A stretch of 6,805 bases of DNA, from positions 1-6,805 of the forward strand of contig CAMPJU010000068.1 in the NCBI GenBank assembly GCA_946886995.1, written 5' to 3'. The notes under the pieces are model-generated. The model saw only the letters and a list, made by a program, of their open reading frames with translations, had not been told where the DNA came from and did no database searches. The position numbers and the translations under genes were made by a program. This DNA comes from an uncultured Lysobacteraceae bacterium (GTDB lineage Bacteria > Pseudomonadota > Gammaproteobacteria > Xanthomonadales > Xanthomonadaceae). How positions within the stretch are numbered: the stretch's first letter is position 1; every line of letters begins with the position of its first letter. Shown here one piece after another: positions 1 to 6,805 of this stretch.

Positions 1-256
1 TCTCGATCAGCGCCTGCTCGGTGTACGGCCCGTACGGGTACTGCGCCACCAGCCGGTTGAAGTGCTTCTCGGCCCGGTCCCAGTTGCCGCCCGACAGGGA
101 GGCGCGGCCGCGCGCGTACAGCTCCTCGACCGGCACGTTCTCCAGGGACTCCTCTTCGCCGCCGAACAGGTTCTTGACGCTGGCGCAGCCGGGGACCGCG
201 AGGAGGGTCACCAGCAGCAGGCCGGACAGGCGCAGGAAGGCGGGGCGAAAGGTCAT
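1..256 (-). CDS. bamD: BamD outer-membrane assembly lipoprotein, 5' part only
   Basis: BamD (ComL/YfiO) is the essential lipoprotein of the BAM complex, which folds beta-barrel proteins into the outer membrane from the periplasmic face. The first 85 codons lie here; the rest runs off the left edge. The ATG at 256-254 opens a lipoprotein signal peptide: Arg residues at 4 and 9, a hydrophobic stretch at about 10-21, and a lipobox V-P-G-C with the acylated Cys at residue 24. Residues after Cys are Ala-Ser, with no Asp at +2, which fits outer-membrane sorting. Residues 41-85 form the first TPR-like helices, including the family-typical Q-Y-P-Y-G-P-Y at 72-78. It is divergent from rluD, as in E. 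coli. No clear Shine-Dalgarno precedes the ATG. The identification rests on signal peptide, TPR start and synteny, and only about a third of the protein is visible. Confidence 0.9.
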   Translation of the reverse strand, partial: MTFRPAFLRLSGLLLVTLLAVPGCASVKNLFGGEEESLENVPVEELYARGRASLSGGNWDRAEKHFNRLVAQYPYGPYTEQALIE

Positions 257-306
257 GGGCTCGGGACGTGGGGGCGCCGGGGGCGAGAGCCGGGGATAAT
301 AGCAGC
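257..306. promoter_or_regulatory. Divergent bamD/rluD intergenic promoter region
   Basis: These 50 bases separate the two divergent start codons. All is G/C-rich except GGATAATAG at about 294-302. On the plus strand this gives a -10-like GATAAT at 295-300, only six bases before the rluD ATG. On the minus strand the same patch reads TATTAT at 301-296, one mismatch from TATAAT and facing bamD. No convincing -35 element is visible for either direction. The overlapping -10 hexamers suggest one bidirectional promoter core; this is inference. Confidence 0.4.
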
Positions 307-1263
307 ATGCATTCCCGCACCCGTGTCCCCGAATCCGCTGCGGGTCGACGTTTCGACGCCGTCCTCGCCGAGCTGTTTCCCGACTATTCACGCTCCCGGC
401 TGGCGGCGTGGATCAAGTCGGGCGACGTCCTGCTGGACGGCCAGCGCGCCCGTCCCCGCGACGCCGTCCGCGGCGGTGAAACCGTCGACCTCACGGCGAC
501 CGTGGAGACCCAGGTCCATGCCGAGGCCGAGGACATCCCGCTGCGGATCCTCCACGAGGACGCGGAGGTCATCGTCCTCGACAAGCCGGCGGGGCTGGTG
601 GTCCACCCAGGTGCGGGCAATCCCGGCGGGACGCTGGTCAACGCGTTGCTGCACCACGATCCCGCGCTGGCCGCCCTGCCGCGGGCGGGCATCGTCCATC
701 GCCTCGACAAGGACACGTCCGGGGTGATGATGGTCGCGCGCACCCTGCAGGCGCACAACGCGCTGGTCGCGCAGCTTTCGGCTCGCGAGGTGCACCGGCA
801 GTACCTGGCGGTCGTGGTCGGCGCGCTGGTCTCCGGCGGGACCGCGGATGCCGCGATCGACCGCCACCCGCGCGACCGCATCCGGATGGCGGTGCGCGAG
901 GACGGCCGCGACGCGGTCACCCATTTCCGCCTGCGCGAACGCTTCCGGGCGCACACGGCACTCGAGTGCCGGCTGGAAACGGGACGCACGCACCAGATCC
1001 GCGTGCACATGGCGCACCTGAAGCACCCCATCGTCGGCGACCCGCTGTATGGCGGGCCGTTGCGGCTGCCGAAGGGCGCCACCGAGGGGCTGGTCGCGGC
1101 ACTGCGCGGCTTCCGGCGCCAGGCGCTGCATGCCGAGTCGCTGGAGTTCGTCCACCCGGCCAGCGGCGAGACCGTGCGCTGCGATGCCGGCGTACCCGAC
1201 GACCTGCAGGCACTGCTGGGCGCGCTGCGCGACGACTCGCGCGAGGCGACGGAACGCCGGTGA
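307..1263 (+). CDS. rluD: 23S rRNA pseudouridine synthase RluD (318 aa)
   Basis: RluD isomerises the uridines of helix 69 of 23S rRNA (1911, 1915 and 1917 in E. coli numbering) to pseudouridine during late 50S assembly in the cytoplasm. An N-terminal S4 RNA-binding domain spans about residues 13-60, with the family sequence F-P-D-Y-S-R-S-R near 24-31. The catalytic domain follows: L-D-K-P-A-G at 91-96, V-V-H-P-G-A-G-N at 98-105, the active-site loop H-R-L-D-K-D-T-S-G at 131-139 with catalytic Asp134, then [10 protein letters not shown] at 223-232 and D-P-L-Y-G-G at 245-250. The P-G-A-G-N and D-P-L-Y-G-G segments favour RluD over RluC or RluA. Length matches the family. I chose ATG 307 because it aligns the S4 domain with E. 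coli RluD; an in-frame GTG at 268 would add 13 Gly/Ala-rich residues. No good Shine-Dalgarno precedes 307. The stop overlaps pgeF by 4 nt. Confidence 0.95.
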   Translation: MHSRTRVPESAAGRRFDAVLAELFPDYSRSRLAAWIKSGDVLLDGQRARPRDAVRGGETVDLTATVETQVHAEAEDIPLRILHEDAEVIVLDKPAGLVVHPGAGNPGGTLVNALLHHDPALAALPRAGIVHRLDKDTSGVMMVARTLQAHNALVAQLSAREVHRQYLAVVVGALVSGGTADAAIDRHPRDRIRMAVREDGRDAVTHFRLRERFRAHTALECRLETGRTHQIRVHMAHLKHPIVGDPLYGGPLRLPKGATEGLVAALRGFRRQALHAESLEFVHPASGETVRCDAGVPDDLQALLGALRDDSREATERR

Positions 1264-2018
1264 CCGGTGCCATCCTGCCCGCGGACTGGCCGGCGCCGCC
1301 AGGCGTGGTCGCGTTCACCACCCTGCGGTCGGGCGCGGGGTCTTCGCACGCGCCCTTCGATGCGTTCAACCTCGGCGCCCGCTGTGGCGACGATGCCGGG
1401 ACCGTGGATGCCAACCGGCGCGAACTGGTGGAGCGGTTCGGGTTGCCCTCGCCACCGGTGTGGTTGCGCCAGGTGCACGGGATCGCGGTGCACCGGGCCG
1501 GAGCGGGCGGGCCGGCGGACGGCGAACCGGAGGCGGACGCGGCGGTGACCGACGTCCCGGGCGTGGTCCTGGCGATCCTGACCGCGGACTGCCTGCCCGT
1601 GGTGTTCGCCGACGACGCCGGCAGCGAGGTCGCCGTGGCGCACGCCGGCTGGCGCGGGCTGGCGGGCGGGGTGCTCGAGGCGACGGTCGGCGCGATGCGT
1701 GCGCCACCCGGGGCCCTGCGCGCATGGCTGGGCCCGGCGGCGGGGCCCGCGGACTACGAGGTCGGCGCGGACGTGCGCGAGGCATTCGTTGGCCTCGACG
1801 CAGGCGCGGAGGATGCGTTCGCCGCGACGCGGCCAGGCCACTGGCGCGTCGACCTGTACGCACTCGCACGACTGAGGTTGCAGCATGCCGGACTGCAGGC
1901 GGATGCGATCCACGGCGGCGGCTTGTCGACGATCGGCGACCCGGGGCGGTTCTTTTCGCACCGGCGCGACCAGCGCACCGGCCGCATGGCCACGCTCGCC
2001 TGGCGGACGGAAGGCTAG
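1260..2018 (+). CDS. pgeF: Laccase-domain peptidoglycan-editing factor PgeF/YfiH (252 aa)
   Basis: PgeF (YfiH) belongs to the DUF152/laccase-domain family. It is reported in E. coli to keep L-Ser out of the peptidoglycan stem peptide, and relatives have purine nucleoside phosphorylase or adenosine deaminase activity. Visible motifs are R-Q-V-H-G at 70-74 (His73), T-A-D-C-L-P-V at 108-114 (Cys111) and A-H-A-G-W-R-G at 127-133 (His128). His73, Cys111 and His128 are the expected Zn ligands. These are followed by L-G-P-A-A-G at 157-162, Y-E-V-G at 166-169 and F-F-S-H-R-R-D at 231-237. The start is GTG 1260, whose GTGA overlaps the rluD TGA; GGAA at 1251-1254 is a weak ribosome site. No in-frame ATG lies near, so translational coupling to rluD is likely. 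Ser223-Thr224 stands where many relatives have Cys-Thr. The family is certain; the exact physiological substrate is not. Confidence 0.93.
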   Translation: MTGAILPADWPAPPGVVAFTTLRSGAGSSHAPFDAFNLGARCGDDAGTVDANRRELVERFGLPSPPVWLRQVHGIAVHRAGAGGPADGEPEADAAVTDVPGVVLAILTADCLPVVFADDAGSEVAVAHAGWRGLAGGVLEATVGAMRAPPGALRAWLGPAAGPADYEVGADVREAFVGLDAGAEDAFAATRPGHWRVDLYALARLRLQHAGLQADAIHGGGLSTIGDPGRFFSHRRDQRTGRMATLAWRTEG

Positions 2019-3382
2019 GCGCGGGCGAGTGCCGACAGGAAGTCGCGCCGCCACGCGGTGATGTCGTACTTCTCCAGCGTGTCCATCATCGCGCGCCAGC
2101 GATCGCGGCGTTCGCCGACCGGCATCGCATCGGCGGTGGCGATGGCGTCGGCGACCCCGTCCAGGTCATACGGGTTCACGGCCAGGGCTTCCCCGAGTTC
2201 GCCCGCCGCGCCCGCGAACCGCGACAGGACGAGCACGCCGGGGTCCTGCGGATCCTGCGCGGCCACGAATTCCTTGGCGACCAGGTTCATGCCGTCGCGC
2301 AGCGGCGTCACCAGCCCGATCTCGGCACTGCGATAGAAGCCGGTGAGGACGTCGTGCGGGAAGTTCCGGTTGACGTAGCGCACCGGCGTCCAGTCGGGCG
2401 CGGCGTGCCGGCCGTTGATGTGCCCGGCCAGGCCTTCCAGTTCGCGCCGCAGCTCCTGGTATTCCGGCACGTCGCTGCGCGAGGCCGGTGCGATCTGCAG
2501 GAACGTGATCTCGCCGTGCCGGTCGGGGTACCGCTGCAGCAACCGTTCGAACGCGCGGAAGCGGTCCGGCAATCCCTTCGAGTAGTCCAGGCGATCGACG
2601 CCGATCGCCATGGCCCTCCCGGACAGGCTGCTGCGCAGCCGCTGCACGGCAGGCTTTTCCACGGCCTCAGACGCCTGGCGGGCGATCAGGCCTGTGTCGA
2701 TGCTGATGGGGAAGGCGCCGCCGCGGAAACGCCGTCCCTGTGAGGTCTCCATCCGGCCCGGCGTCAGGATCCGCCCGCCGCCGAACAGGCGCACGTAATC
2801 CTGGAAGCGCTCCAGGTCGCGGACGGTCTGGAAGCCGACCAGGTCATAGGACGACAGCGCGTCGAAGAGCTCGCCGTGCTCCGGCAGCGCGCCCAGCAGG
2901 TCCGAGGAGGGCATCGGCACGTGCAGGAAGAAGCCGATCCGGTTGCCGATGCCGCGCTCGCGCAACTGCTGGGCGAGCGGGATCAGGTGGTAGTCGTGGA
3001 TCCACACGATGTCGTCCGGCCGGATCAGCGGCGCCAGCTTCTCGGCGAACAGCGCGTTGACCCGTCGGTAGCCCGCATAGGTCTCGCGGCTGTAGTCGAC
3101 CATGTCCATCCGGAAGTGCAGCAGCGGCCACAGCGTCCGGTTCGCGAACCCGTTGTAGTACGCGGCGTAGTCCTCGCGGGACAGGTCCAGCGTTGCGTAC
3201 TCGATGTTGCCGTCGCGCTGGCGGTGCAGCTCGCCGTCGGCGTGTCGCACTTTCTTGCCGCTCCAGCCGAACCACAGGCCGCCCTCCTCGGCCAGCGCGC
3301 CGCGCAGCGCCACGGCGAGCCCGCCCGCCCGGGACACGCCCGGGAGCGTCACGCGGTTGGACACCACGACCAGGCGGCTCAT
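2015..3382 (-). CDS. otsA: Trehalose-6-phosphate synthase OtsA (GT20, 455 aa)
   Basis: OtsA transfers glucose from UDP-glucose to glucose-6-phosphate to form alpha,alpha-trehalose-6-phosphate in the cytoplasm. Active-site residues known from E. coli OtsA are all present at nearly the same numbers: Arg10, the Gly-Gly loop at 20-21, Trp40, Tyr76, Trp85, Asp130 (in W-I-H-D-Y-H-L at 127-133), His154 (F-F-L-H-V-P), Arg264 and Lys269 (D-R-L-D-Y-S-K-G at 263-270), and Asp363 with Glu371 (L-R-D-G-M-N-L-V-A-K-E at 361-371). The protein is single-domain with no fused phosphatase, and close in length to the E. coli enzyme (about 474). ATG 3382 overlaps the GH15 stop as ATGA; AGGA at 3392-3389 sits six bases upstream. 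It is the third and last gene of the operon, and its TAG stop overlaps the pgeF stop from the other strand, leaving no space for a terminator between them. Confidence 0.96.
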   Translation of the reverse strand: MSRLVVVSNRVTLPGVSRAGGLAVALRGALAEEGGLWFGWSGKKVRHADGELHRQRDGNIEYATLDLSREDYAAYYNGFANRTLWPLLHFRMDMVDYSRETYAGYRRVNALFAEKLAPLIRPDDIVWIHDYHLIPLAQQLRERGIGNRIGFFLHVPMPSSDLLGALPEHGELFDALSSYDLVGFQTVRDLERFQDYVRLFGGGRILTPGRMETSQGRRFRGGAFPISIDTGLIARQASEAVEKPAVQRLRSSLSGRAMAIGVDRLDYSKGLPDRFRAFERLLQRYPDRHGEITFLQIAPASRSDVPEYQELRRELEGLAGHINGRHAAPDWTPVRYVNRNFPHDVLTGFYRSAEIGLVTPLRDGMNLVAKEFVAAQDPQDPGVLVLSRFAGAAGELGEALAVNPYDLDGVADAIATADAMPVGERRDRWRAMMDTLEKYDITAWRRDFLSALARA

Positions 3383-5184
3383 GTCGCGTCCTGCCAGGGA
3401 CGGCTCAGGCGCATCGCCGCGATGATCAGTCCGACGTGCGAGTAGGTCTGCGGGAAGTTGCCCCAGGCCTGGCCGTCGTCGAAGGCAAGGTCCTCCGACA
3501 GCAGCCCGAGGTGGTTGCGTTGCCGCAGCAGGCGCTCGAACATCCCGCGCGCCTCGTCCACCCGCCCGATCGCGGCCAGTGCGTCGATGTACCAGAACGT
3601 GCAGATCGTGAAGCTCGTTTCCGGGTGGCCGAAGTCGTCCGGGGCGATGTAGCGGAACAGTGCGTCGTCGCGCCGCAGGTCGCGGCCGATCGCTTCCACC
3701 GTCGCGACGAAGCGCGGATCGGTCGCGGGCAGGAAGCCCACGTCGGCAAGCAGCAGCAGCGACGCATCGAGACGTTCCCCACCGAACGCATCGGCGAAGT
3801 GTCCGCGTTCCGCGTTCCAGGCTTCGTCGAGCACGCGCGCATGGATCGTGTCGGCCCGCCCGCGCCAGTACGCGGAGCGCCCGTCCAGGCCCAGTCGCCC
3901 GGCGATCCGCGCCAGCCGGTCACAGGCCGCCCAGCACATCACCGCCGAATAGGTGTGTACGTGCGCGCGCCCGCGGAACTCCCACAGGCCGGCATCGGGC
4001 TGGTCGTGCAACGCGAACGCGCGTTCGCCCAGTGGTTCCAGGCGCCTGAACATGTCGCGATCGCCGGGGCGCGACAGCCGCCGGTCGTAGAACAGTTGCG
4101 AGGACGCCAGGACCACGCTGCCGTACACGTCGTGCTGGGTCTGGACCCAGGCCAGGTTGCCGCAGCGCACGGGCCCCATGCCGCGGTAGCCGCGCAGCGT
4201 CGGCACCTCGCGCTCGTGCAGCTCGGATTCGAAGCCGATCCCGTACACCGGCTGCAGCGCCTCGTCCTCGCCGGTGGCCAGGTTGAAGATGTAGCGCAGG
4301 TACTCCTCCATGCTGCGGGTGGCACCCAGCCGGTTGAGCGCGCGCACCACGAACGCGGCGTCGCGCAGCCAGCAGTAGCGGTAGTCCCAGTTGCGCGGCG
4401 TGTCGGGGGCTTCCGGAATCGACGTGGTGAGCGCGGCCACTATCCCGCCGGTGTCCTCGAACTGGCACAGCTTCAGCGTGATCGCGCTGCGGATCACCGC
4501 GTCCTGCCATTCCAGCGGGATCGACAGGAAGCGCACCCACTCCTGCCAGTACTCGATGGTCTGCTGTTCGGCGTCGCGGACGAAGCGGTCCACCGGCTGC
4601 ACCAGGGTTTCGTCGGGGCCGAGCACGCAATGCAGTTCGCGCTCGAGCACGAACGGCAGCTCGTCGCGCACCAGGCGCAGCGGCGCGTCCGTGGTCAGGC
4701 GCAGGGTCATCGACGGGACGAGGTATCGCACGTGGTTGCTGCCCCACGTGCGCTCGGGCCGGCGCCCGCCCCAGTCCGCCAACGGCCGCAGCCGCATCCG
4801 GATGCGCGGGCTGCCCGCCACCGGCCGCAGGCGGCGCACGATCATCACCGGCCGGTAGAAGCGGCCGTGCTGCCGCCAGCGCGGCGCGCAGTCGGTGATC
4901 TCCACCACGCCGCCGTGCACGTCGTGCAGCAGGGTGCGGAGCACCGCGGTGTTGGGAACGTACCGTTGCTCCGCGTGGCTGAAGTCCTCGATCTCGACCG
5001 CCCAGTCGCCGCCGTCGAGCACCGGCGAGAGCAGGGCGCAGAAGGCCGGCTCGCCGTCGAAGGCGGGCACGCAGCCCCAGACGATGCGGGCGCGGTCGTC
5101 GACCAGCACGCCGAAGCTGCCGTTGCCGATGAGCCCGAGGTCGAGGTTGGCCTGGCGGGCGGGGGTGCCGGCCGGATCGCTCAT
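3379..5184 (-). CDS. Glycoside hydrolase family 15 protein, probable cytoplasmic trehalase (601 aa)
   Basis: GH15 enzymes are inverting alpha-glucosidases (glucoamylase, glucodextranase, trehalase). This protein has the two-part build of bacterial GH15 trehalase-like proteins: an N-terminal beta-rich domain at about 10-215, beginning [11 protein letters not shown] at 15-25, then an (alpha/alpha)6 barrel at about 225-595. Barrel motifs are [11 protein letters not shown] at 265-275, G-L-W-E-F-R-G at 399-405 with Glu402 as likely general acid, and L-L-S-E-D at 561-565 with Glu564 as likely general base, ahead of G-N-F-P-Q-T-Y-S-H at 575-583. No signal peptide or membrane segment is seen, so it should be cytoplasmic. 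ATG 5184 overlaps the otsB stop (ATGA) and follows a good ribosome site, GAGGGG at 5198-5193. The frame stays open upstream to 6009, but that part lies inside otsB. Family is sure; trehalase specificity is inferred from the operon, and a dextrin- or glucan-trimming role is the alternative. Confidence 0.88.
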   Translation of the reverse strand: MSDPAGTPARQANLDLGLIGNGSFGVLVDDRARIVWGCVPAFDGEPAFCALLSPVLDGGDWAVEIEDFSHAEQRYVPNTAVLRTLLHDVHGGVVEITDCAPRWRQHGRFYRPVMIVRRLRPVAGSPRIRMRLRPLADWGGRRPERTWGSNHVRYLVPSMTLRLTTDAPLRLVRDELPFVLERELHCVLGPDETLVQPVDRFVRDAEQQTIEYWQEWVRFLSIPLEWQDAVIRSAITLKLCQFEDTGGIVAALTTSIPEAPDTPRNWDYRYCWLRDAAFVVRALNRLGATRSMEEYLRYIFNLATGEDEALQPVYGIGFESELHEREVPTLRGYRGMGPVRCGNLAWVQTQHDVYGSVVLASSQLFYDRRLSRPGDRDMFRRLEPLGERAFALHDQPDAGLWEFRGRAHVHTYSAVMCWAACDRLARIAGRLGLDGRSAYWRGRADTIHARVLDEAWNAERGHFADAFGGERLDASLLLLADVGFLPATDPRFVATVEAIGRDLRRDDALFRYIAPDDFGHPETSFTICTFWYIDALAAIGRVDEARGMFERLLRQRNHLGLLSEDLAFDDGQAWGNFPQTYSHVGLIIAAMRLSRPWQDAT

Positions 5185-5933
5185 CCCTGTGCCCCCTCGT
5201 CGAGCCATGCACGCAGGTCGGCCGGATCGCGCAATCCATGGCGTGCGCTGCTGCCCTTGCGACCGCCCACCAACACGCTCAGCCCACCCAGCCCGTCGAC
5301 GACCGCGAATCCATGCTCGTCCGTCAGGTCGTCGCCCGCGAACACGGCGCGTCGACCGGCGAAGGGCGCTTCCTGCATGAAGGCCGCGATCGCATCGCCC
5401 TTGTCGGCAGCGGCGGGGCGCAGTTCGACCACGTGGTCGCCCGGCTGCAGCCGGTAGCCCTTGAGCCAGGGCAGCACCGTTTGCGCGAACCGGCCCAGCG
5501 CCTCGGCGGCGTCCGGCGCCTGGCGCCAGTGCAGCGCCAACGCAGGACCCTTGTCCTCGACCAGCGCGCCCGGGTATTCCGACGCGATCCGGCGCGCATC
5601 GTTGCGCACTTTCTCCAGCAGCGGCGCGGGGGTGGGCGACGCGGCCACCTGTCCGTCGACCGTGCGCCGCTCGAGCCCGTGCAGGCCCGCGGCCGGCAGG
5701 CGCAAGGGCGCGAAGAGGGCGTCGAGGGTGGCCAGGGAGCGTCCGCTGACCAGTGCGAGCGCACCGTCCAGGCGCCTGTCCAGGGCCTCGAGCGACGCCC
5801 GCAGCGAATCCGGGACAGCGACGGCGTCCGGGCGGTCGGCGAAGTCCAGCAGGCAGCCGTCGACGTCGAGGAACAGCGCCCAGTCGTCGGCCGGCGCGGG
5901 GGGCCGTGTCCGTTGCGATTGATCCGTTGGCAT
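5181..5933 (-). CDS. otsB: Trehalose-6-phosphate phosphatase OtsB (HAD family, 250 aa)
   Basis: OtsB hydrolyses trehalose-6-phosphate to trehalose and phosphate, the second step after OtsA. HAD motifs appear in order: motif I D-V-D-G-C-L at 23-28 with nucleophile Asp23 and acid/base Asp25; motif II V-S-G-R at 62-65; motif III Lys178 in D-K-G-D-A at 177-181; motif IV G-D-D-L-T-D-E at 200-206, the Mg-binding acidic cluster. The cap domain falls between motifs II and III, as in trehalose-phosphatases. The usual Thr of motif I is Cys27 here. Length is normal. ATG 5933 is the only ATG start available: reading upstream in frame, a TGA is met at 5972-5970. No strong Shine-Dalgarno is seen. It is the first gene of the operon and overlaps the GH15 gene by 4 nt. 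It is cytoplasmic and divergent from clpB. Confidence 0.95.
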   Translation of the reverse strand: MPTDQSQRTRPPAPADDWALFLDVDGCLLDFADRPDAVAVPDSLRASLEALDRRLDGALALVSGRSLATLDALFAPLRLPAAGLHGLERRTVDGQVAASPTPAPLLEKVRNDARRIASEYPGALVEDKGPALALHWRQAPDAAEALGRFAQTVLPWLKGYRLQPGDHVVELRPAAADKGDAIAAFMQEAPFAGRRAVFAGDDLTDEHGFAVVDGLGGLSVLVGGRKGSSARHGLRDPADLRAWLDEGAQG

Positions 5934-5993
5934 CAGGGCATTCTGGCCGATGGCATGTGGCCGCCGGGTTCACGCAATGCGCGCCGAAGGCCC

Positions 5994-6013
5994 GCATCGG
6001 CACTTGCATCGGC
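5994..6013. repeat. 8-bp direct repeat, possible operator half-sites
   Basis: GCATCGGC occurs twice, at 5994-6001 and 6006-6013, so the copies start 12 bp apart with ACTT between them. The second copy overlaps the proposed -35 element of the clpB promoter. Such a near one-helical-turn spacing suits paired protein-binding sites, but no known regulator is recognised. Confidence 0.35.
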
Positions 6014-6030
6014 GCTTCACGACCACAAGT
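6003..6030 (+). promoter_or_regulatory. Candidate sigma-32 (heat-shock) promoter of clpB
   Basis: CTTGCA at 6003-6008 matches the RpoH -35 core CTTGAA at five of six positions. After 14 bases, CCACAAGT at 6023-6030 is a partial match to the -10 consensus CCCCATnT. Transcription would begin near 6036, giving a leader of about 40 nt. clpB is RpoH-controlled in E. coli, which supports the reading, but the -10 match is weak. Confidence 0.35.
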
Positions 6031-6040
6031 GCAGGGTATT

Positions 6041-6055
6041 GCCGGCGCGGCCGGC
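6041..6055 (+). other. GC-rich hairpin in the proposed clpB leader
   Basis: GCCGGC-GCG-GCCGGC can fold as a 6-bp all-GC stem with a three-base loop, ending eight bases before the clpB ribosome site. No T-run follows, so it is not an intrinsic terminator in the plus direction. It could stabilise the leader mRNA or affect initiation; it could also be compositional chance. Confidence 0.35.
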
Positions 6056-6063
6056 CCATGATC

Positions 6064-6067
6064 GGAG
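6064..6067 (+). promoter_or_regulatory. clpB ribosome binding site
   Basis: GGAG lies seven bases before the ATG at 6075. It decides that start over the second in-frame ATG at 6081, and the resulting N-terminus, M-R-M-D-K-L-T, matches the E. coli ClpB start M-R-L-D-R-L-T. Confidence 0.75.
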
Positions 6068-6074
6068 AATCCCC

Positions 6075-6805
<731 letters not shown>

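Larger units (their letters stand above)
5934..6074. promoter_or_regulatory. Divergent otsB/clpB regulatory region
   Basis: This 141-bp gap must hold the promoters of both the otsB operon (minus) and clpB (plus). I see a heat-shock-like promoter candidate for clpB, an 8-bp direct repeat GCATCGGC at 5994-6001 and 6006-6013, a 7-bp inverted repeat GCACTTG (6000-6006) / CAAGTGC (6026-6032), a second 7-bp inverted repeat GCGCCGA (5981-5987) / TCGGCGC (6009-6015), and a GC hairpin at 6041-6055. No convincing sigma-70 promoter faces otsB. Short repeats of this size can arise by chance in DNA this GC-rich. Confidence 0.6.

Noticed and set aside
268..306. GTG start for rluD at 268, adding 13 residues
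   Set aside because: The addition is Gly/Ala-rich and unlike RluD N-termini; the ATG at 307 gives the expected distance to the S4 domain.
384..2054. A 556-codon minus-strand open frame opposite rluD and pgeF
   Set aside because: Low-complexity Arg/Ala/Ser/Pro composition, no ribosome site, and fully covered by two well-supported genes on the other strand.
1049..2743. A 564-codon plus-strand frame crossing the pgeF/otsA convergence
   Set aside because: It runs through three real genes in a wrong frame or strand, is Arg/Gly/Ala-rich and shows no family motif.
3193..5457. A 754-codon open frame on the plus strand, antisense to otsA and the GH15 gene
   Set aside because: Its translation is rich in Arg, Ala, Gln and His with no domain or motif, and it lies opposite two genes with complete catalytic motifs. 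Long antisense open frames are expected in DNA this GC-rich.
5951..5966. Sigma-54-like TGGCATG on the plus strand upstream of clpB
   Set aside because: The required GC of the -12 element (TTGCA type) is not at the right spacing.
5185..6009. A longer GH15 protein starting at 6009, giving 876 residues
   Set aside because: The extra 275 residues overlap all of otsB in another frame and are Arg/Pro/Gly-rich without homology-like features; the ATG at 5184 has a strong ribosome site and a family-like N-terminus.

Overview
The window is GC-rich (by eye near 70%, not counted) and densely coded. It reads as chromosomal DNA of a gammaproteobacterium, most likely a xanthomonad (Lysobacter, Luteimonas or Xanthomonas type). 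The basis is the gene order bamD | rluD-pgeF ... clpB, which is the Escherichia coli order (yfiO | rluD-yfiH-clpB), together with the protein sequences and strong G/C third-position bias. The genus assignment is inference, since no search could be run.

Layout. (1) 1-256, minus: 5' part of bamD, the outer-membrane assembly lipoprotein. (2) 257-306: a 50-bp divergent promoter region with one AT-rich patch. (3) 307-2018, plus: rluD (23S rRNA pseudouridine synthase) and pgeF/yfiH (laccase-domain peptidoglycan-editing enzyme), which overlap by 4 nt. (4) 2015-5933, minus: a three-gene trehalose operon transcribed otsB, GH15 hydrolase, otsA. Both junctions are 4-nt ATGA overlaps. The last gene meets pgeF tail to tail, and the two stop codons share the bases CTAG. 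(5) 5934-6074: a 141-bp divergent regulatory region between otsB and clpB. It holds a heat-shock-like promoter candidate, small repeats and a GC hairpin. (6) 6075-6805, plus: 5' part of clpB, the disaggregase, through the first Walker A motif.

How the genes fit together. OtsA makes trehalose-6-phosphate from UDP-glucose and glucose-6-phosphate, and OtsB dephosphorylates it to trehalose. The GH15 protein between them has no export signal and resembles bacterial GH15 trehalases, so it probably hydrolyses trehalose or a related alpha-glucoside in the same compartment. The module separates pgeF from clpB compared with E. coli and shares its upstream region with clpB. Trehalose is a protein and osmotic protectant and ClpB rescues aggregated proteins, so joint stress control is plausible but unproven. 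All complete genes look intact. I saw no mobile elements, CRISPR arrays, tRNA or rRNA genes. The most notable item is the synthesis-plus-hydrolysis trehalose operon and its coupling; I found nothing that convincingly looks like a wholly new system.
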